Source: Planctomycetota bacterium (GTDB lineage Bacteria; Planctomycetota; Brocadiia; SM23-32). From it: DNA of 6,601 nucleotides. The DNA lies in NCBI GenBank assembly GCA_030604585.1, contig JAUVVP010000111.1:1-6601 (forward strand), read 5' to 3'. The position numbers were made by a program, and so were the translations under genes. The notes under the pieces are model-generated. The model was not told the origin of the DNA. It saw nothing but the letters and a program-made list of their open reading frames with translations, and did not search any database. Position 1 is the first letter of the stretch. Every line of letters begins with the position of its first letter. Shown in pieces: positions 5,750 through 6,601 of the stretch.

Positions 5750-6601
5750 GTGACCCTCGACGTCGTCTTCTATCTGGTCGGCGGACTCGGCCTGTTCCTG
5801 TACGGCATGCGCATCATGAGCGATGCGCTCAGGCGGGTGGCGGGGGACAGGATGCGCCGCATCCTGCGGGTGCTGACGCACAACGTGGTCGTCTCGGTGC
5901 TGGCCGGTGCGGGCATCACCTGCCTGATCCAGAGCTCCAGCGCCACGACGGTGATGGTGGTGGGGTTCGTCAACGCCGGGCTGATGACCCTGAGGCAGGC
6001 CATCGGCGTCATCATGGGCGCCAACATCGGCACGACGGTGACGGCCTGGCTGGTGTCGGCCATCGGGCTGCTGAAGGCCCTGAAGATAACCAACTATGCC
6101 CTGCCGGCCATCGGAGTGGGCTTCGCCATCAGCGTGATAAGCAAGCGCAAGGGCCGGCACTGGGGATCGGCCCTGCTCGGCTTCGGGCTGCTTTTCTTCG
6201 GTTTGTCGCTGATGAAGGACGCCTTCGAGCCGCTGGGCCAGAGCGAGGCCGCCAGGAACTTGCTGGGAAAGATGGCCGGCAATCCGCTCCTCGGCGTCTT
6301 GATCGGCGCCGTCATGACGATGATCATCCAGTCCTCCAGCGCCACGATCGCCATCGTGCAGTTGCTGGCGCTCAGCGGCGTGATCACGTTCCCCCAGACG
6401 CTGCCGGTCATCTTCGGGGACAACATCGGTACGACCATCACGGCCCAGATAGCATCCCTGGGCACAAACGTCAGCGCCAGGAGGGCCGCCCGCGCCCACT
6501 TGATGTTCAACCTGCTGGGCGTCTGCATCCTGCTGCCGTTCCTGGGACCGTACGGACGGTTCATAGAATTGATCGTGCCGGGCGAGCTGGGCACCTCGAC
6601 C
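5750..6601 (+). CDS. Na/Pi cotransporter family protein, second paralogue (3' end outside window)
   Basis: The frame from GTG 5750 stays open for 284 codons to the window edge, so the gene is partial here. The protein carries both family repeats: QSSSATTV (61-68) with GANIGTT (90-96), and QSSSATIA (194-201) with GDNIGTT (223-229). By eye it is about 70-75 percent identical to the first transporter over the shared membrane region, with stretches such as RIMSDALRRVAGDRMRRILR (21-40) unchanged. The start is set by AAAGG (5736-5740), nine bases before GTG, and by alignment with the paralogue. One difference is a three-residue insertion (KAL, around 109-111) where CTGAAG is duplicated around GCC (6072-6086). 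A PhoU-like C-terminal domain is expected from the paralogue but cannot be seen. It starts 187 bases after the first transporter's stop and has its own promoter candidate. The role is probably sodium-coupled phosphate transport, with direction and specificity unknown. Confidence 0.9.
   Translation, partial: MTLDVVFYLVGGLGLFLYGMRIMSDALRRVAGDRMRRILRVLTHNVVVSVLAGAGITCLIQSSSATTVMVVGFVNAGLMTLRQAIGVIMGANIGTTVTAWLVSAIGLLKALKITNYALPAIGVGFAISVISKRKGRHWGSALLGFGLLFFGLSLMKDAFEPLGQSEAARNLLGKMAGNPLLGVLIGAVMTMIIQSSSATIAIVQLLALSGVITFPQTLPVIFGDNIGTTITAQIASLGTNVSARRAARAHLMFNLLGVCILLPFLGPYGRFIELIVPGELGTST

Noticed and set aside
4429..6499. Two long minus-strand open frames (4429-5523 and 5375-6499)
   Set aside because: Both are antisense to the transporter genes and have low-complexity Gly, Asp, His and Arg-rich translations. 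Their likeness to each other is explained by the paralogy of the sense genes.

Overview
The window is GC-rich bacterial chromosomal DNA, roughly two-thirds G+C by eye. It carries five genes in three transcription blocks and two repeat-like elements. The combination of a PIG-L deacetylase, a Gfo/Idh/MocA oxidoreductase, a stand-alone ComEC-type metallohydrolase and PhoU-fused Na/Pi cotransporter homologues, together with a CACAGAT-type intergenic repeat, resembles genomes of the Planctomycetota or wider PVC group, often seen in metagenome-assembled genomes. This is inference from gene content only; no rRNA or marker gene is present.

Layout. Positions 1-179 hold a non-coding, almost full-length palindrome with perfect 19-bp terminal inverted repeats, best read as a MITE-like element. 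On the minus strand a PIG-L deacetylase (2129-1377) is followed by a ComEC-like metallo-beta-lactamase-fold hydrolase (1268-246). Each has a plausible sigma70-type promoter, and a weak intrinsic terminator lies after the second gene. A gene-free divergent region (2130-2465) holds the PIG-L promoter, a short 10-bp-period repeat element and a promoter candidate for the plus-strand oxidoreductase (2466-3614). Two tandem paralogous Na/Pi cotransporter genes follow: a complete one with a C-terminal PhoU-like domain (3814-5562), and a second (5750 onward) that runs off the window after 284 codons. Each transporter has its own promoter candidate; the first has a perfect TATAAT, and the second has a leader with potential hairpins.

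How the genes relate. The PIG-L deacetylase and the Gfo/Idh/MocA oxidoreductase could both act on sugar or amino-sugar compounds, but they are divergently transcribed and nothing in the sequence names a shared substrate. The two transporters form their own module, probably for sodium-coupled phosphate movement or phosphate homeostasis. I see no defence island, CRISPR, biosynthetic cluster, RNA gene or clearly new system. The points most worth a second look are the palindromic element, the 10-bp-period repeat, the non-AUG start question and structured leader of the transporters, the transporter duplication, and an altered HHGS motif in the metallohydrolase.
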